Positions 31,893 through 41,395 of a DNA stretch of 64,000 nucleotides are shown here, piece after piece. The notes beneath the pieces are model-generated. The model was not told the origin of the DNA and did not search any database. It was given only the letters and a program-made list of their open reading frames with translations. How positions within the stretch are numbered: position 1 is the stretch's first letter; every line of letters starts with the position of its first letter. The stretch covers positions 3,100,001 through 3,164,000 of the forward strand of contig NZ_CP114280.1 of the NCBI RefSeq assembly GCF_029635795.1, written 5' to 3'. The position numbers and the translations under genes were made by a program. Source of the DNA: Dickeya lacustris. GTDB taxonomy: Bacteria; Pseudomonadota; Gammaproteobacteria; Enterobacterales; Enterobacteriaceae.

Positions 31893-33596
31893 ATGGTAAA
31901 CCAAAAAGGGACTATTTCTTCGATAAACAACATTCGTCTTGTGACGCTCTTTATTACATTGCTCACTATTATTCTGGTGCTGTTTGCGATCTCGATTGGT
32001 ACAGCGAGTTATTTTCTTAAACAGAGTAATGTATCGCTGGAAAGAGCGAATCTGGTATCGGATATTCGTGCCGGCATCAGCAGCAGTATGGATAACTTCC
32101 GTGTTTCCCGTCAGCTATTAGTGCAGGCTGTGGCAGCGTCACGTATTGGCGATCAGGATGCGTACAGTAAATCCTTTAATGAAGGCGTGGATCGTATCAA
32201 AAGCTCGCAGAAACGCTTTGATGATTATATGTCCCGTACGGATAAATCAGATGAGGAAAAAGCGCTGGATGCCGAGCTAACGGCAAACTACGTGGCGTAT
32301 CGCGATAAGGTGATGATGCCGATGGTTGGCTTTGTTCGTAACGGTGAATTTGAAAGCACCATCGAAATAGAAACTACGCTCGGCCGCCAGTTAGACACTA
32401 ACTATGCTATTCAGGTACGTAAGGAAGTGAAGTATCTGACGGATCACGCCAACAGTATTAATTCCCAGGCGGCGGCAAACTCGCAGTTGGGCAATATCCT
32501 GATGGGGATTTCGTTTGCACTGGCCATTTTGCTGGCGGTGTTGACCTATCTGGTTGTCCGTAAAGCGATTCTGGTGCCGATTAATGTATTGATGACGCGC
32601 ATTCAACGTATCGCTCAAGGGGATTTGACGCATCCGGCTGAAAATCTGGGTCGTAATGAGATCGGTATTTTGGGTGAAAACCTCCAACAGATGCAGTTAT
32701 CGCTGACTAACACGGTAACGGTGGTGCGTGAAGGTGCTGACTCCATTTATCAGGGGGCATCTGAAATCAGTGCAGGCAACGTCGATCTTTCTTCACGTAC
32801 GGAACAGCAGGCTGCTGCGCTTGAGCAAACGGCTGCCAGCATGGAAGAGTTGACTTCGACGGTGAAACAAAACTCCGATAACGCTAACCATGCCAGCCAA
32901 TTGGCGCGTAACGCGTCCAGCAAAGCCGAGCAGGGGGGAAGCATCGTACAGGATGTGGTTAATACGATGAGTGAGATTTCCTCCAGTTCGAAGAAAATTT
33001 CTGAAATTACCAGCGTTATCAACAGCATTGCATTCCAGACCAATATTCTGGCTTTGAATGCTGCTGTTGAGGCCGCACGTGCCGGTGAGCAAGGCCGTGG
33101 CTTTGCAGTGGTGGCCGGGGAAGTGCGTAGTCTGGCGCAGCGTAGTGCTCAGGCGGCAAAAGAGATTGAATCGTTAATCGGCGAGTCGGGGCGATTGGTC
33201 GAGACGGGGTCTGATTTGGTCGCCAAGGCAGGTATGACCATGGAAGAGATTGTGAAGGCCGTGGTGAGCGTGACGGATATCATGGGCGAAATTGCTTCTG
33301 CATCTGATGAGCAAAGCCGGGGAATTGGCCAGGTCAATCAGGCTGTGCTGGAAATGGAGGGAACGACTCAGCAGAATGCGGCGTTAGTTCAGCAGGCTTC
33401 TGCGGCAGCGCAATCGCTGGAATCTCAGGCGGAAAGGCTGACGCAGGCAGTGGCGGTGTTTAAACTGAGTCGTCATCAGGAGCAGGCACCTGCGCGAGCG
33501 GTGTTATCCTCTCACCGAGCGCCCTCGCAACCTGTCGCCGCTATAAGCGCCAGAAGCGGCAGCAGGAGTAGCGAACAGAATTGGGAAACGTTTTGA
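31893..33596 (+). CDS. Methyl-accepting chemotaxis protein
   Basis: 567 residues. Two membrane segments (about residues 18-40 and 200-220) bracket a periplasmic helical sensor of the four-helix-bundle type. HAMP follows, then a long cytoplasmic coiled coil with SLTNTVTVVREGADSIYQGA and the tip IAFQTNILALNAAVEAARAG. Adaptation sites lie in TEQQAAALEQTAASMEELTS. The C-terminus ends in NWETF, the CheR/CheB tether found in major receptors such as Tsr and Tar. The ligand is unknown. It is alone; no che genes are near. Confidence 0.93.
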   Translation: MVNQKGTISSINNIRLVTLFITLLTIILVLFAISIGTASYFLKQSNVSLERANLVSDIRAGISSSMDNFRVSRQLLVQAVAASRIGDQDAYSKSFNEGVDRIKSSQKRFDDYMSRTDKSDEEKALDAELTANYVAYRDKVMMPMVGFVRNGEFESTIEIETTLGRQLDTNYAIQVRKEVKYLTDHANSINSQAAANSQLGNILMGISFALAILLAVLTYLVVRKAILVPINVLMTRIQRIAQGDLTHPAENLGRNEIGILGENLQQMQLSLTNTVTVVREGADSIYQGASEISAGNVDLSSRTEQQAAALEQTAASMEELTSTVKQNSDNANHASQLARNASSKAEQGGSIVQDVVNTMSEISSSSKKISEITSVINSIAFQTNILALNAAVEAARAGEQGRGFAVVAGEVRSLAQRSAQAAKEIESLIGESGRLVETGSDLVAKAGMTMEEIVKAVVSVTDIMGEIASASDEQSRGIGQVNQAVLEMEGTTQQNAALVQQASAAAQSLESQAERLTQAVAVFKLSRHQEQAPARAVLSSHRAPSQPVAAISARSGSRSSEQNWETF

Positions 33597-33647
33597 TATT
33601 CTGTCTCTCATGCATGAGTCAATGACAGGCATGAAAAAATAATGAAA

Positions 33648-33676
33648 AAAGCGCCCGTCTTTATGACGGGCGCTTT
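33648..33676 (+). terminator. Terminator after the chemoreceptor gene
   Basis: AAAGCGCCCGTC-TTTAT-GACGGGCGCTTT stem with A and T flanks, usable from either side and near the end of ettA on the other strand. Confidence 0.85.
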
Positions 33677-33774
33677 GCTATCTATTGAACTCTCTATTGT
33701 TCTCTGAGAGCCGGGCGTTTTTCCGTCAGGCCTGAGAAGCCCGACGGTTGTCCTTTTCGGTGTAACGCTAACGC

Positions 33775-35439
33775 TTATGCCATCTTTTTATACTTGATGC
33801 GATGAGGCTCTAGTGCTTCGGCACCGAGCGTACGCTTCTTGTACTCTTCGTATTCGGTGAAGTTACCCTCGAAGAATTCGACCTTACCCTCATCCTGATA
33901 GTCGATGATATGCGTGGCGATACGATCCAGGAACCAGCGGTCATGGGAGATAACCATGGCACAGCCAGGGAACTCGAGCAGGGCGTTTTCCAGCGCGCGC
34001 AGTGTTTCGATATCAAGGTCGTTAGTCGGTTCATCAAGCAGTAGCATGTTGCCACCGACTTGCAGCAGTTTTGCCAGATGCACTCGGCCACGCTCACCAC
34101 CCGATAGCTCGCCAATACGTTTGCCTTGGTCAACCCCTTTGAAGTTAAAACGACCAACATAAGCGCGGCTGGGAAGCTCGAAGTTACCGATGCGCATAAT
34201 ATCCTGCCCACCTGAAACCTCTTCCCACACGGTTTTACTGCCGTCCATCTTATCCCTGAACTGGTCTACCGAGGCAAGCTGTACTGTTTCACCTAACTCG
34301 ATAGTGCCGGAATCCGGGTGTTCCTGACCTGATAACATACGGAACAGGGTTGATTTACCTGCACCGTTAGGGCCGATGATACCGACAATCGCGCCTTTAG
34401 GAATGGAGAACGACAGGCCGTCAATCAGCATTCGGTCGCCATAGGATTTAGCCAGATTTTGCACTTCCAGCACTTTATCGCCGAGGCGTGGGCCTGGTGG
34501 AATAAACAATTCGCTGGTTTCATTACGTTTTTGGTATTCAACGCTATTGAGCTCATCAAAGCGGGCCAGACGAGCCTTCCCTTTTGCCTGACGGCCTTTA
34601 GGGTTCTGGCGTACCCATTCCAGTTCTTTCTCAATGGATTTGCGGCGTGCCGCTTCTGTTGACGCTTCTTGAGCCAGCCGCTGATCTTTCTGCTCCAGCC
34701 AGGAAGAGTAGTTCCCTTCCCACGGAATACCCTCGCCACGGTCGAGTTCCAGAATCCAGCCTGCCACATTATCCAGGAAGTAGCGGTCATGCGTAATGGC
34801 AACAACCGTGCCTTCGTAGTCATGCAGGAATCGCTCCAGCCAGGCAACCGACTCTGCATCCAGGTGGTTGGTTGGCTCGTCCAGCAGCAGCATGTCGGGT
34901 TTTTCCAGCAACAGGCGGCAGATGGCAACGCGGCGGCGCTCACCCCCGGAGAGGTTGGCAATTTTGGCTTCCCACGCAGGCAAACGCAGTGCATCCGCAG
35001 CACGTTCAAGCTGGTTATCGAGATTGTGGCCATCATGAGCCTGAATGATGGCTTCAAGTTCACCTTGCTCTTTAGCCAATTTATCGAAATCGGCATCGGG
35101 ATCGGCGTAAGCGGCGTACACTTCGTCAAGGCGGGTCAACGCGCGTTTTACTTCAGATACCGCCTCTTCAATCGCTTCGCGGACGGTGTGCTCCAGATTC
35201 AGTTGGGGCTCTTGCGGCAGATAGCCGATTTTAATCCCAGGCTGTGGTCGAGCCTCACCTTCAATGTCTGTATCAATCCCGGCCATAATACGCAGCAGGG
35301 TTGATTTACCTGCGCCATTTAGCCCCAGTACACCGATTTTGGCGCCAGGGAAAAAGCTAAGGGAGATATTTTTCAGGATATGTCGTTTCGGCGGAACCAC
35401 TTTGCCGACGCGGTGCATGGTGTAAACGTATTGAGCCAC
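33775..35439 (-). CDS. ettA: Energy-dependent translational throttle protein EttA
   Basis: 554 residues, E. coli EttA 555. It binds the ribosomal E site and gates entry into elongation according to ATP/ADP. Two ABC domains: Walker A GLNGAGKST near residue 39 and GPNGAGKST near residue 362. Both have LSGGE(R) signatures and LLDEPTNHL/NDL Walker B. The arm between them has the KSIEKELEWVRQN region. The N-terminus AQYVYTMHRVGKVVPPKR is the EttA start. It is transcribed away from slt. Confidence 0.96.
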   Translation of the reverse strand: MAQYVYTMHRVGKVVPPKRHILKNISLSFFPGAKIGVLGLNGAGKSTLLRIMAGIDTDIEGEARPQPGIKIGYLPQEPQLNLEHTVREAIEEAVSEVKRALTRLDEVYAAYADPDADFDKLAKEQGELEAIIQAHDGHNLDNQLERAADALRLPAWEAKIANLSGGERRRVAICRLLLEKPDMLLLDEPTNHLDAESVAWLERFLHDYEGTVVAITHDRYFLDNVAGWILELDRGEGIPWEGNYSSWLEQKDQRLAQEASTEAARRKSIEKELEWVRQNPKGRQAKGKARLARFDELNSVEYQKRNETSELFIPPGPRLGDKVLEVQNLAKSYGDRMLIDGLSFSIPKGAIVGIIGPNGAGKSTLFRMLSGQEHPDSGTIELGETVQLASVDQFRDKMDGSKTVWEEVSGGQDIMRIGNFELPSRAYVGRFNFKGVDQGKRIGELSGGERGRVHLAKLLQVGGNMLLLDEPTNDLDIETLRALENALLEFPGCAMVISHDRWFLDRIATHIIDYQDEGKVEFFEGNFTEYEEYKKRTLGAEALEPHRIKYKKMA

Positions 35440-35916
35440 GTTGCTCTGAGCCTCTTTTCTATTCGTTCAGTTTAGCGTGATGCCATTAAAGCATGGCGCT
35501 TATAGGGGCATGTTGCTGAAAGCGCGTTGTACGCTGCCAGCAAAGGGGATTTACTGTTGACGGAGTTTAGCTGTTTTCGCCAAATGATCCCAGCTATCCC
35601 GTTATTGCGTTAACGAGTCTGCGAGGTGTGTTCCAGCGGTAATGCAATCGATGGTGTGCGGTTGGTTGAAACTGCGGGCAACATGGTCTTGCCGCGATAA
35701 ATCTCAATATTTTGTTCTGTCTTCAGCCCGCCGGGGCGTATCGTTGCCCAGCAGGATATGCCAAACTGACGGTCAATTTGACATCGGTTCTGTCAGGTAA
35801 ACGCCGCGCGGTAGCAACCTGCCTGATGGTTTAAGGGCTGAGAGATATTAAATACATTTATCTCGGCGGCGTTGGCGGAAATAATCATGAATGAGGGCAG
35901 CAGAGAGATGTTCAGC
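35440..35916. other. ettA-slt divergent intergenic region
   Basis: About 480 bases that must hold the promoters of both genes. I see no gene, terminator or strong repeat in it. Confidence 0.45.
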
Positions 35917-37836
35917 ATGAGGTATTGGCGATATGTGGCCGTCGCACTGTGTCTTATTGGGGCATCAAGCCAGGTATTGGCGGATTCGCTCAATGAACAG
36001 CGCCAGCGTTATCAGCAGGTAAAGACCGCGTGGGATGCGAACCAGATGGATGTGGTGTCCCAGCTTATGCCAACGCTACTCAACTACCCGCTTTACCCCT
36101 ATCTGGAATATCGGGCATTAACGCAGGATTTGTCGACGCTGACTGTCGCGCAAGTCAAACAGTTTATGGCGGCACATCCGACGCTTCCTTCGGTTCGCAC
36201 ACTGAACAACAGTTTTATTAATGAGCTGGCGCGCCGTCAGGATTGGTCAGGGGTGCTGGCCTTCAGCCCGGAGCAACCCAAAGCCGTTGCTTCTCGTTGC
36301 AACTACTTATATGCGAAGGTGATGACAGGCCAGCCGCAGGGCGTGTGGGAACAAACCCAAGACATCTGGCTGGTTGGCAGCGCTTTGCCTGCGTCTTGTG
36401 ACCCGTTATTTTCTGCCTGGCAGCAGCAAGGTGGATTAACCGCATTGCTGATTTTAGAGCGCATGAGGCTTGCAATGGAGGCCGGTAATGCTGGCCTGGT
36501 CAGCCATTTATCTAAACAGTTACCGGCAGATTATAAAACCATCACCGATGCATTACTGAAGTTACAAAGCAATCCCAAAGCCATTGAGCGCTTTGCCCGT
36601 AGCGTAGGCCCAACCGATTTTACACGCAAAGTGATGTTATCTGCGTTTAGCCGTCTGGCGCGTCAGGACCCAGAGGGGGCGCAAGCGCTGTTGCCGCAAT
36701 TGGTGCGTTTACAAAAAGTGGGCCCTCAGGAGCGTCAGAGCATGGAAGATGACGTTGCCGGGCGCTTTATTGGAAATGACGTCACTCAGGCTCAGGCTGA
36801 GTGGCGTGATGCGGTTATTCAGCGCAGTACATCCGTACCGTTACTGGAACGTCGTGTACGTATGGCGCTGGCTCAGGGAGACAGAAGCGGGTTTTCGCAA
36901 TGGTTAGCTCGTTTGCCAGCACAGGCCCGGCAGAAAGAGGAATGGCGTTATTGGGCCGCTGTCTTGATGATAGAAAAAGGGCAAAAAGCCGAAGGGGAGA
37001 GTCAACTGCGTGATTTGATGCAGATCCGAGGTTTTTATCCGATGGCGGCCGCACAGAAATTAAATGTGAATTATCCGCTAACCACGATTATTGCAGCCAA
37101 ACCCGATCCTTCTCTTGGCCAGTTAGCTGAGATTGCTCGTGTAAAAGAGCTTATGTTTTGGGGGCTGGAAAGCCTGGCTCGCTCGGAATGGGGGGCGTTG
37201 GTCGCCAGCCGTGATAAACCACAGCAAGAAGCGCTGGCACGGTTTGCCCTTGAGCAACATTGGTATGATCTCAGCGTACAGGCCACTATCGTTGCCAGGT
37301 TATGGGATAACTTGCCAGAACGTTTTCCACTGGCATGGGAAGACGTGTTCCGCCAGGCAACGCAAGGGATGGGCGTGAGCCAAAGCTATGCGATGGCGAT
37401 TGCGCGTCAGGAGAGTGCCTGGAACCCTCAGGCGCGCTCAAGCGTTGGCGCATCAGGGTTAATGCAGTTAATGCCGGCAACAGCCCAACATACAGCAGAG
37501 ATGTTTAATATTGCCAACTATACAAGCAGTAATCAGCTGTTAGATCCGCTCATCAATATCCAATTGGGCACCCGTTATTTAGACTATGTGTATCAGTTGT
37601 TTGGGCAAAATCGGGTGCTGGCGTCAGCTGCATATAATGCCGGGCCTTCCCGTGTCAGCAATTGGTTGAAAGACAGCAGTGGCCGCCTGGATGCTGTCGC
37701 GTTCGTTGAGAGCATTCCATTTGCTGAAACCCGGGCCTATGTTAAGAACGTGCTGGCATATGATGTTTTCTACCGTAGTTTGATGCAGAAGCCAACCAGT
37801 CTGTTTACTGATAATGAGTGGCAACGACACTACTGA
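35917..37836 (+). CDS. slt: Soluble lytic murein transglycosylase Slt70
   Basis: About 640 residues. It cleaves peptidoglycan glycan strands in the periplasm to give anhydromuropeptides. ATG at 35917 gives a signal peptide (MRYWRYVAVALCLIGASSQ...VLA|DS); starts at 35908 and 35887 are possible. A long helical U-domain is followed by the catalytic SLT domain with AIARQESAWNPQARSSVGAS (catalytic Glu in RQES) and AAYNAGPSRVSNW. The C-terminus has AVAFVESIPFAETRAYVKNV. It precedes trpR as in E. coli. Confidence 0.95.
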   Translation: MRYWRYVAVALCLIGASSQVLADSLNEQRQRYQQVKTAWDANQMDVVSQLMPTLLNYPLYPYLEYRALTQDLSTLTVAQVKQFMAAHPTLPSVRTLNNSFINELARRQDWSGVLAFSPEQPKAVASRCNYLYAKVMTGQPQGVWEQTQDIWLVGSALPASCDPLFSAWQQQGGLTALLILERMRLAMEAGNAGLVSHLSKQLPADYKTITDALLKLQSNPKAIERFARSVGPTDFTRKVMLSAFSRLARQDPEGAQALLPQLVRLQKVGPQERQSMEDDVAGRFIGNDVTQAQAEWRDAVIQRSTSVPLLERRVRMALAQGDRSGFSQWLARLPAQARQKEEWRYWAAVLMIEKGQKAEGESQLRDLMQIRGFYPMAAAQKLNVNYPLTTIIAAKPDPSLGQLAEIARVKELMFWGLESLARSEWGALVASRDKPQQEALARFALEQHWYDLSVQATIVARLWDNLPERFPLAWEDVFRQATQGMGVSQSYAMAIARQESAWNPQARSSVGASGLMQLMPATAQHTAEMFNIANYTSSNQLLDPLINIQLGTRYLDYVYQLFGQNRVLASAAYNAGPSRVSNWLKDSSGRLDAVAFVESIPFAETRAYVKNVLAYDVFYRSLMQKPTSLFTDNEWQRHY

Positions 37837-37850
37837 CGCCATTGCCTCTG

Positions 37851-37886
37851 GGTTGCGAAAGCGGGGAAAGAATGGCTTTCGCAGCC
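37851..37886 (+). repeat. Hairpin after slt
   Basis: GGTTGCGAAAGC (37851-37862) and GCTTTCGCAGCC (37875-37886) pair over 12 bp with one G-U. No T run follows. Confidence 0.5.
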
Positions 37887-37968
37887 TGTTTCATGCCATT
37901 GAGCTCCGCTTGCTCCCAGTGTGTTATGTTCGGCTGGCGGTGTCTGGAGCAGGCTGTTGGGAGAAAAA

Positions 37969-37988
37969 TTGTACAAAAAAGAGTACAA
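37969..37988. repeat. Dyad TTGTAC-N8-GTACAA upstream of trpR
   Basis: Perfect 6-bp inverted repeat with an A-rich spacer. It could be an operator; no known motif fits. Confidence 0.3.
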
Positions 37989-38112
37989 GACGGTTGAACA
38001 GCTTTTACCTACAGGCGCTGAAGGCCGGTTATTACACTGTCGTTTGCTGGTATGTAGAGAAATATTCTAGTCATTGTGCTTTTTTTCGTCTGAAATAGTA
38101 TGCTATCCTACT

Positions 38113-38130
38113 GTACTAGTTTAATAGTAT
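38113..38130 (+). promoter_or_regulatory. TrpR operator in the trpR promoter
   Basis: GTACTAGTTTAATAGTAT matches the trp operator consensus GTACTAGTTAACTAGTAC at most positions. It ends 11 bases before the trpR start codon. A possible TTGTGC (38074) and TAGTAT (38097) promoter lies just upstream. This fits autoregulation by TrpR. Confidence 0.78.
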
Positions 38131-38141
38131 GGCATGCCATT

Positions 38142-38492
38142 ATGACACCATTTGCTTCCCTTGATGTTAACTCTCCCGAATACAATGATAAAGACTGGCA
38201 ATCTTTTGTGGCGTTGCTGCAACTGGCGGTAGCCGAAGGTGTGGAACAGCCACTGTTACAGCTATTGTTAACCCCTGATGAGCGTGCGGCTTTAGGAACT
38301 CGGGTGAGAATTATTCAGGAGCTGATGCGCGGCAAAATGAGTCAGCGAGAGCTGAAAAACGAGCTGGGGGCCGGAATTGCAACGATTACACGAGGCTCTA
38401 ACGGCCTTAAATCCGCACCGCCCAGATTAAAAACGTGGCTGGAAGCGCAATTGTTACCAGAGCATGAACCTTCTTCGCAGAAAGAGTCGTGA
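38142..38492 (+). CDS. trpR: Trp operon repressor
   Basis: 116 residues from ATG at 38142 ([11 protein letters not shown]). TrpR binds tryptophan and represses trp and related operons. The core [20 protein letters not shown] and the helix-turn-helix [20 protein letters not shown] are nearly identical to E. coli, while the N-terminus diverges. The upstream in-frame ATG lies inside the operator, so 38142 is preferred. Confidence 0.96.
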   Translation: MTPFASLDVNSPEYNDKDWQSFVALLQLAVAEGVEQPLLQLLLTPDERAALGTRVRIIQELMRGKMSQRELKNELGAGIATITRGSNGLKSAPPRLKTWLEAQLLPEHEPSSQKES

Positions 38493-38514
38493 GTGCTTGC
38501 CAACAGTATGGTGG

Positions 38515-39054
38515 TCATGCGCCGGGCGTGAGTATCGGGTGTTGATAAACCGGGTTATGGAATGGCACCAGAGCCAATAACAGCGCCTGATAATACACAC
38601 TGGTTCTGGATAATTTGCCATCGGTGAAGACACCGATTGCCCCGCCCTGACGTTTAATATCCTGAATACCGGTTAATCGCGCCATTTCATCGCCAAGCTC
38701 TCTGCCTGCACTAATGCCTTGCAGAATGCTGTCAGGTAGTACCAGGCTTGCGGAGCGCGACTCGCCGCGAATCGTGGCGTTTTCAATCACCATCCAGGCA
38801 AAGGTCATACTCTCTTCAATCCCTGCTTCTACGCCAACCCAGAAATCAGCTTCCGGGCGCACCTGGCGCGCTCTCATTACACGATTCCTGGCACCGGTGC
38901 GGGTTTCAACCGACCCCTGTGGCTGACTAGGTACTCCACTATCTACATCAACCCCTTCTATACGGCAATTATCTGCACCAAAGACATCAGCAAATGCTAA
39001 AGTGATGGCGCGAATTTTGGCCGGGTTGGTCGTAGATGCGACAACGTGGTACAT
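38515..39054 (-). CDS. yjjX: Inosine/xanthosine triphosphatase
   Basis: 179 residues. YjjX removes non-canonical purine triphosphates such as ITP and XTP. Family features: [46 protein letters not shown] and MTGI-like [16 protein letters not shown]. It lies opposite to gpmB, as in E. coli. Confidence 0.94.
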   Translation of the reverse strand: MYHVVASTTNPAKIRAITLAFADVFGADNCRIEGVDVDSGVPSQPQGSVETRTGARNRVMRARQVRPEADFWVGVEAGIEESMTFAWMVIENATIRGESRSASLVLPDSILQGISAGRELGDEMARLTGIQDIKRQGGAIGVFTDGKLSRTSVYYQALLLALVPFHNPVYQHPILTPGA

Positions 39055-39105
39055 AATGCTTCCCTACCTTGCAGTGAGTTTGACGCAGTATAACGGAAAA
39101 AGAGT

Positions 39106-39756
39106 ATGTTACAGGTATATCTTGTTCGTCATGGTGAAACTGAATGGAACGTAGCGCGCCGTATTCAGGGACAATCAGACAGTGCATTGACGCTGGCAGG
39201 AGAGGCTCAGGCACGACGTGTGGCGGAAAGAGTGAAAAAATTGGGGATTACCCATATTTTTACCAGCGATCTTGGCAGAACACGCCATACTGCTGACATC
39301 ATTGCCCAGGCGTGCGGTGAGTGCACAGTGATTCTGGAGCCGGACTTGCGTGAATTGAATATGGGAATATTGGAGGAGCGCTTGATTGACTCCCTTAGCC
39401 CTGAAGAGGAAGGATGGCGTAAGACGCTGCTTGATGGTACTCGGGATGGTCGCGTGCCTGAAGGCGAGTCGATGTCGGAACTGGCGCTAAGGATGCATCG
39501 GGTATTAGATAAGTGCCTGGCTTTACCGCAAGGCAGCCGGCCATTGTTGGTTAGCCATGGTATCGCGTTAGGTTGCCTGTTAAGCACGCTGTTGGGATTA
39601 CCTGCTTTTGCCGAACGTCGATTGCGCCTGCGTAACTGTTCACTCTCTCGTGTGGATTACCAGCAAAGTCCCTGGCTTGCGCCGGGATGGGTGGTGGAAA
39701 CTGCCGGAGACGTCGCTCATCTTGACGCTCCAGCCTTGGATGAAGTGCAACGTTAG
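39106..39756 (+). CDS. gpmB: Phosphoglycerate mutase-like phosphatase GpmB/YtjC
   Basis: 216 residues of the histidine phosphatase family. LVRHGETEWNVARRIQGQSD carries the catalytic His (RHGE). The second His lies in VSHGIALG near residue 150. It is named a mutase, though E. coli GpmB/YtjC relatives act mostly as phosphatases, so the in vivo reaction is uncertain. The stop overlaps the convergent rob stop. Confidence 0.92.
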   Translation: MLQVYLVRHGETEWNVARRIQGQSDSALTLAGEAQARRVAERVKKLGITHIFTSDLGRTRHTADIIAQACGECTVILEPDLRELNMGILEERLIDSLSPEEEGWRKTLLDGTRDGRVPEGESMSELALRMHRVLDKCLALPQGSRPLLVSHGIALGCLLSTLLGLPAFAERRLRLRNCSLSRVDYQQSPWLAPGWVVETAGDVAHLDAPALDEVQR

Positions 39757-40622
39757 CGCTGGACAGGAATAAGGTACTCACACCGAATAATTTTCGGGGG
39801 CTCTATTTCCTCTTTGTCACCCGGTGGGTGATAGCGCTCGATGTCAAACCCCTGTCGGCGAGTCAACTTATAGGTTGGCAGACAAGTGTCATAGAGCGTG
39901 ATGATGAAATCCTGCAAGTTATCGGGCGGGCCTTCATAGATAAACATGGCGTATTCTCCGCCCGGCAACATCACCGGTTCACCAGGATGAACTCCATCGG
40001 GCACATGGTGGGGTTCTAATGCCGTGGTATATAGCACTTCGTGTTCATCGTCTTTCTCTTTACTTGGGCGAGAATGGTGCAAGCCATAAAGTACCGGCGG
40101 CACATGTTTCGCTTCTCCCAGATACTGCCGCCAAAAGTGAATACGAATTTCAGTTCTAAAACAGGTAATTTGCTCAAGGTTACAGGTGTAGCTTTGCGTC
40201 AGGCCCACGAGTTGTGTTTCTGGAAGGCGGATGAACTCAGGCTGTGGCATGGTAAATGCGCCGAGCCGAATCGGTGGGTGAATGCCAAACGTATTCCAGT
40301 CGTCAGCGCGCCGATATGAGGCCGGTGTTTGAGCAAACTGTTTTTTAAACGCCCGAGTGAACGTTTGCTGAGAATCGAAACGGTATTGTAAGGCGATGTC
40401 GAGAATAGGGCGGCTGGTGAGACACAGGGCGACAGCCGCTTTCGTGAGGCGACGTGCGCGAATGTATGAACCTATAGCATGCCCTGTTACTTCCTTGAAC
40501 ATTCTCTGTAAGTGCCACTTAGAGTAACCGGCCTTGGCTGCAACATTATCCAGTGATAACGGTTGGTCAAGATGACCTTCCAGCCAGTTAAGCAGGTCAC
40601 GTATGATACTGGCTTGATCCAT
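39753..40622 (-). CDS. rob: AraC-family activator Rob
   Basis: 289 residues, as in E. coli Rob. The N-terminal AraC domain has two helix-turn-helix units (LSLDNVAAKAGYSKWHLQRM and ILDIALQYRFDSQQTFTRAF). The C-terminal GyrI-like domain (VGLTQSYTCNLEQI, PGGEYAMFIYEGPP) binds inducers such as bile salts or dipyridyl. Rob activates the mar/sox/rob stress and efflux genes. It is convergent with gpmB, with the two stop codons overlapping. Confidence 0.95.
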   Translation of the reverse strand: MDQASIIRDLLNWLEGHLDQPLSLDNVAAKAGYSKWHLQRMFKEVTGHAIGSYIRARRLTKAAVALCLTSRPILDIALQYRFDSQQTFTRAFKKQFAQTPASYRRADDWNTFGIHPPIRLGAFTMPQPEFIRLPETQLVGLTQSYTCNLEQITCFRTEIRIHFWRQYLGEAKHVPPVLYGLHHSRPSKEKDDEHEVLYTTALEPHHVPDGVHPGEPVMLPGGEYAMFIYEGPPDNLQDFIITLYDTCLPTYKLTRRQGFDIERYHPPGDKEEIEPPKIIRCEYLIPVQR

Positions 40623-40826
40623 AGATCGTCCTCATAAAATACACTGAGCGTTAAGCGTGTAAGATCAGGCATCATAGCAATTTTTTCTCGTACGCACTTA
40701 CACAAGATTTTTGTGCCTGACGAGCAAAGAATCTGATTAACATAGGCGGCGACAGCAACCTGTCCGATATATGCTCTTTGCACTACAGATAGAACACCGT
40801 TACAGCAATTAAAGAGAGAGACAACA

Positions 40827-41300
40827 ATGAAGAAACACCTGTTCTTGACGGCGGCGGCCCTGTTTTTTGGCATGACGGCCGTGCGTGCCGAGGAGATCGG
40901 TTCAGTGGATACGGCGTTTAAGCTGCTGGGCCCGGATCATAAAATTATTGTTGAGGCGTTTGATGATCCTGATGTTACGAATGTCACTTGTTATTTAAGC
41001 CGTGCGAAAACCGGAGGAATCAAGGGCGGATTGGGACTGGCTGAAGACACATCCGATGCGGCTATTTCTTGTCAGCAGGTTGGCCCGATTACGCTGAGTG
41101 ATAAAATCACAAGCAGTAAGGGTAAAGGGAATGTGGTTTTTCAGCAGAGAACTTCGTTGATTTTTAAGAAATTACAGGTCGTTCGTTTCTATGACGCGAA
41201 ACGTAATGCGCTGGTCTATCTGACCTATTCTGATCGTGTTATCGATGGTTCACCGAAGAATGCACTCAGTGCGGTGCCGATTTTACCCTGGAGTAAATAA
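40827..41300 (+). CDS. creA: CreA family exported protein
   Basis: 157 residues, as in E. coli. The N-terminus is a signal peptide ([29 protein letters not shown]). The core [20 protein letters not shown] and [20 protein letters not shown] is very well conserved. The function is not known. In E. coli creA heads creABCD; here arcA follows and creB, creC and creD are missing. Confidence 0.95.
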   Translation: MKKHLFLTAAALFFGMTAVRAEEIGSVDTAFKLLGPDHKIIVEAFDDPDVTNVTCYLSRAKTGGIKGGLGLAEDTSDAAISCQQVGPITLSDKITSSKGKGNVVFQQRTSLIFKKLQVVRFYDAKRNALVYLTYSDRVIDGSPKNALSAVPILPWSK

Positions 41301-41344
41301 TGGCTTACGTGGTTGTGCAGGCATAATAGCTGCGCGGGCATAAT

Positions 41345-41370
41345 AAAGGCCGGGGTAAAACCCGGCCTTT
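41345..41370. terminator. Shared terminator of creA and arcA
   Basis: AAAGGCCGGG-GTAAAA-CCCGGCCTTT, a perfect stem between two convergent genes. Confidence 0.85.
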
Positions 41371-41395
41371 TGCTTGTGATAACGTGCAGAGGAGA

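Larger units (their letters stand above)
37837..38141. other. slt-trpR intergenic region
   Basis: 305 bases with a hairpin (37851-37886), a dyad (37969-37988) and the trpR promoter/operator. No gene is seen. Confidence 0.5.

Noticed and set aside
34425..35304. Long frames overlapping ettA in other frames
   Set aside because: ettA is intact and highly conserved over this stretch; these frames are by-products.
39753..39756. Overlapping stop codons of gpmB and rob as an anomaly
   Set aside because: Convergent overlap of a few bases is usual for this pair in enterobacteria.
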